A DNA stretch of 8,110 nucleotides, taken from Pontimonas sp. (GTDB lineage: Bacteria > Actinomycetota > Actinomycetes > Actinomycetales > Microbacteriaceae). This document shows, piece after piece, positions 6,173 through 8,110 of the stretch. The stretch spans positions 1 through 8,110 of the forward strand of contig JAIOWW010000047.1 in NCBI GenBank assembly GCA_021741925.1, read 5' to 3'. The number at the start of each line of letters is the position of its first letter. Position 1 is the first letter of the stretch. The notes beneath the pieces are model-generated. The model had not been told where the DNA came from. It saw only the letters and a list, made by a program, of their open reading frames with translations, and did not search any database. A program made the position numbers and the translations under genes.

Positions 6173-7387
6173 CTAGGACAGACCGAGCCGCTCATAGAGC
6201 GACATGGCTGACTGATCGGTCAACGAGGCCACCTGGTCGACCACAACCCTCTGACGACCCGAATCGGTGGTAGCAGCCATATAGTCGGCCTGGAACACAG
6301 CGTCCATCAACAGGGGGTCCTTCGCCAGTGCGGTTGCAAGTGCTTTGAGCACATCACGCTGGTGGTGATAAATCGGCTGGCGAGCGGTGTGTGACATCAC
6401 ATGGACTGCCACGAGGCCTTTCAGCAACGCGATCTCGTCGCGGGTTTCGCTCGGCACCCGGAGTGACTCGAGACCATCGATAGTCTCCACACTGGCGGTG
6501 AGCGCAAATCGCCCAATAAGCGTGCTGGTGAGGTTCTTGAGAGATGCAAGCTGCGCCCTGGAGGGCTGGAAGCTGCTCACCCAGCCAGGAACGCTGGCTA
6601 GTCGCTCCCAGGCAGCGACGAGGGAATCCGGTGAAGCTGTGCCCACCCAGGTCGCCATGTCATGCAGGATGTCGCGCCGATCCTTCTCCGAGGCCACAGC
6701 AGCCGGGTCAAGGTACCCATTGACGATGGCGTCCTCGAAGTCATGCACTGAGTAGGCCACGTCATCGGAGAAGTCCATGATCTCGGCTTCAATGGTGAGC
6801 CTGCGCGGAGGAAGTCCTTGCCGAGCCCACTCAAAGACATCCTGATCATCGGCATACACGCCAAACTTTGCGCGACCACTGGGGTCAATATCGGGAGTCT
6901 CCGCGCTCCAGGGGTACTTAATGCTCGCGAGCAAACTTGTTCTCGTGAGATTCAGCCCGCGAGGGACACCATTCGTGTCGACTACCTTGGGCTCAAGCCT
7001 CACCAGTAGACGGAAGGACTGCGCGTTTCCCTCAAAACCACCACACTCGGTTGCCCACTCTGACAGTGCTTTTTCACCGTTGTGACCGAAAGGGGGATGG
7101 CCTAGGTCATGGGCAAGACACGCAGTCTCCACCACATCAGCGTCAAGACCCAGGCGATTCGCTAACTCTCGCCCAATTTGTGCGACCTCCAGGGAATGGG
7201 TAAGCCGGTTTCTCGCAAAATCCAGACCTGCTGTGGGCGAGAGCACCTGAGTTTTGGCGGCTAAGCGTCGGAGAGCTGAGGAATGGAGGAGGCGACCTCG
7301 ATCTCTCGCGAAATCACTGCGCGTAGAGGAATGAGTTTCTGGAACAAAACGCTCGCGATCGAAGTCTGTGTAGGTTTTAGCCGCCAC
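6173..7387 (-). CDS. dgt: Deoxyguanosinetriphosphate triphosphohydrolase (HD-domain dNTPase)
   Basis: The enzyme splits dGTP, and often other dNTPs, into the deoxynucleoside and triphosphate, which helps balance the dNTP pool. The HD-superfamily metal-binding residues are clear. Numbered from the chosen start they are His64 in RLTHSLEVAQ, His93-Asp94 in CLAHDLGHPPFGH, and Asp208 or Asp209 in DFSDDVAYSVHD. Other family signs are the N-terminal RDRGRLLHSSALRRLAAKTQV stretch (about 29-48), LTRTSLLASIKYPW (147-160) and a C-terminal helical region. The frame is open 13 codons further upstream, but the GTG at 7385-7387 is preferred. It has a strong GGAGGTG 7 bases away and gives the N-terminus AAKTYTDFDRERF, whereas the upstream extension is only dus sequence read in another frame. 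The product is then 404 residues, normal for the family. It overlaps the dus stop by 11 bp and is followed by dnaG. Confidence 0.94.
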   Translation of the reverse strand: MAAKTYTDFDRERFVPETHSSTRSDFARDRGRLLHSSALRRLAAKTQVLSPTAGLDFARNRLTHSLEVAQIGRELANRLGLDADVVETACLAHDLGHPPFGHNGEKALSEWATECGGFEGNAQSFRLLVRLEPKVVDTNGVPRGLNLTRTSLLASIKYPWSAETPDIDPSGRAKFGVYADDQDVFEWARQGLPPRRLTIEAEIMDFSDDVAYSVHDFEDAIVNGYLDPAAVASEKDRRDILHDMATWVGTASPDSLVAAWERLASVPGWVSSFQPSRAQLASLKNLTSTLIGRFALTASVETIDGLESLRVPSETRDEIALLKGLVAVHVMSHTARQPIYHHQRDVLKALATALAKDPLLMDAVFQADYMAATTDSGRQRVVVDQVASLTDQSAMSLYERLGLS

Positions 7388-8110
7388 TGGAATCCACCTC
7401 CGCCATGCGCAGGTTGTCCCGCTCACTAGGGCTCAACTCTTGACTCTTCAGCCAATGCTCGGGAAGAGCCACCTTCTTGGGTGATCCCTGGCGCCCGCGC
7501 GGGCCTTCCACGCCTTCGGCGGGATAGGGGGCAGACCAATCCAGTTCACCCAGGAAATCGTCCATCTGCTGCAGGGACTCCACCGACGCAAGCCGGGCGC
7601 GGACTTCTCCCCCGACCGGGTAGCCCTTGAAATACCAGGCGACGTGCTTGCGAATATCCCGGCACGCACGATCCTCATCGCCGTCGAAAAACTCGACCAG
7701 AAGCTCCGCGTGGCGACGAAACGCCTGGGCGACATCTCCCAACCCCGGCCGGATACGAATGCCCTCGCCCTTGAATGCTGCCTGTAGGTCGCCAAAAAGC
7801 CAGGGGCGACCCAGGCACCCGCGCCCCACCACCACGCCATCGCATTCGCTCTGCCCCACCATCGCCAACGCGTCTTCCGCACTCCAAATATCGCCGTTGC
7901 CGAGAACCGGAACACCCGAAATCTTCGACTTGAGTTCCCCAATTGCGTCCCAGTCGGCGTGGCCGGAATAGAACTGTGACGCTGTCCGGGCGTGCAGGGC
8001 AATCGAGGCCACTCCCGCACCTTCCGCTGCTTTACCAGCCTCGAGGAAGGTCAGATGGTTATCGACGATACCTTTGCGCATCTTGATGGTGACCGGAATG
8101 TCTCCTGCAG
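7377..8110 (-). CDS. dusB: tRNA-dihydrouridine synthase, DusB/NifR3 type, C-terminal part (5' end outside window)
   Basis: This FMN-dependent enzyme uses NADPH to reduce specific uridines to dihydrouridine in tRNA. The frame is still open at the right edge. Codons before the first visible Met read AGDIPVTIK, continuing into MRKGI, which is the conserved V-T-x-K-M-R motif, so the true start lies beyond the window. Counting from that Met, further motifs are IALHARTASQFYSGHADW (28-44), with His30 and Arg32 at the active site, VPVLGNGDIWSAEDA (57-71), which binds the FMN phosphate, and GVVVGRGCLGRPW (82-94). The tail is the variable C-terminal helical domain, which binds tRNA. The catalytic cysteine motif should lie upstream, outside this window. 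The last codons contain the dgt Shine-Dalgarno, and the stop lies 8 bases past the dgt GTG. The DusB subtype is inferred from motif style; family membership is firm. Confidence 0.93.
   Translation of the reverse strand, partial: AGDIPVTIKMRKGIVDNHLTFLEAGKAAEGAGVASIALHARTASQFYSGHADWDAIGELKSKISGVPVLGNGDIWSAEDALAMVGQSECDGVVVGRGCLGRPWLFGDLQAAFKGEGIRIRPGLGDVAQAFRRHAELLVEFFDGDEDRACRDIRKHVAWYFKGYPVGGEVRARLASVESLQQMDDFLGELDWSAPYPAEGVEGPRGRQGSPKKVALPEHWLKSQELSPSERDNLRMAEVDSSGG
7395..7401 (-). promoter_or_regulatory. Shine-Dalgarno that decides the dgt start
   Basis: GGAGGTG on the - strand lies within the last codons of the dus gene, 7 bases before the GTG at 7387. It is one of the best ribosome binding sites in the window. 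It argues against starting dgt at the upstream ATG at 7424-7426. Confidence 0.7.

Overview
The window reads as an ordinary chromosomal segment of a moderately GC-rich actinobacterium, most likely near the Microbacteriaceae. This is inferred from the neighbouring dus-dgt-dnaG genes, the style of the DnaG zinc-finger region, frequent GTG starts and tightly overlapping genes. No 16S or marker search could be run, so the assignment is tentative. Every base lies in or within about 60 bp of a recognisable gene. There is no insertion sequence, prophage, CRISPR array, rRNA or sign of recent transfer.

Layout. At the left edge (+ strand) lies the C-terminal part of an MscS-type mechanosensitive channel, which overlaps a peptide deformylase gene (def) by 4 bp. 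Everything else is on the - strand. Read in the direction of transcription from the right edge, the order is: a 5'-truncated tRNA-dihydrouridine synthase (dus), dgt (dGTP triphosphohydrolase, HD domain), dnaG (primase), a D-isomer 2-hydroxyacid dehydrogenase, tRNA-Asn(GTT), a NarL-type sensor histidine kinase, azlC and azlD. def and azlD converge and their 3' ends overlap by 27 bp.

How the genes work together. dus-dgt-dnaG is an information-processing block covering tRNA modification, dNTP pool control and replication priming. The dehydrogenase gene is coupled to the end of dnaG by a TAATG stop/start overlap, although its metabolic role looks unrelated. After tRNA-Asn comes a second tight unit, kinase-azlC-azlD, with overlaps of 8 and 4 bp. 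AzlC and AzlD are the large and small subunits of a branched-chain amino acid exporter. A membrane-anchored histidine kinase translated just ahead of this exporter, with no response regulator in the window, is the most interesting arrangement here. No wholly new system is evident.

Regulatory signals are sparse. There is a plausible leaderless-type -10 box exactly upstream of the dnaG GTG, a weak extended -10 upstream of the tRNA, and good Shine-Dalgarno sequences for the kinase, azlD and dgt. The last of these sets the dgt start 13 codons inside the longest reading frame. No convincing rho-independent terminator was found.
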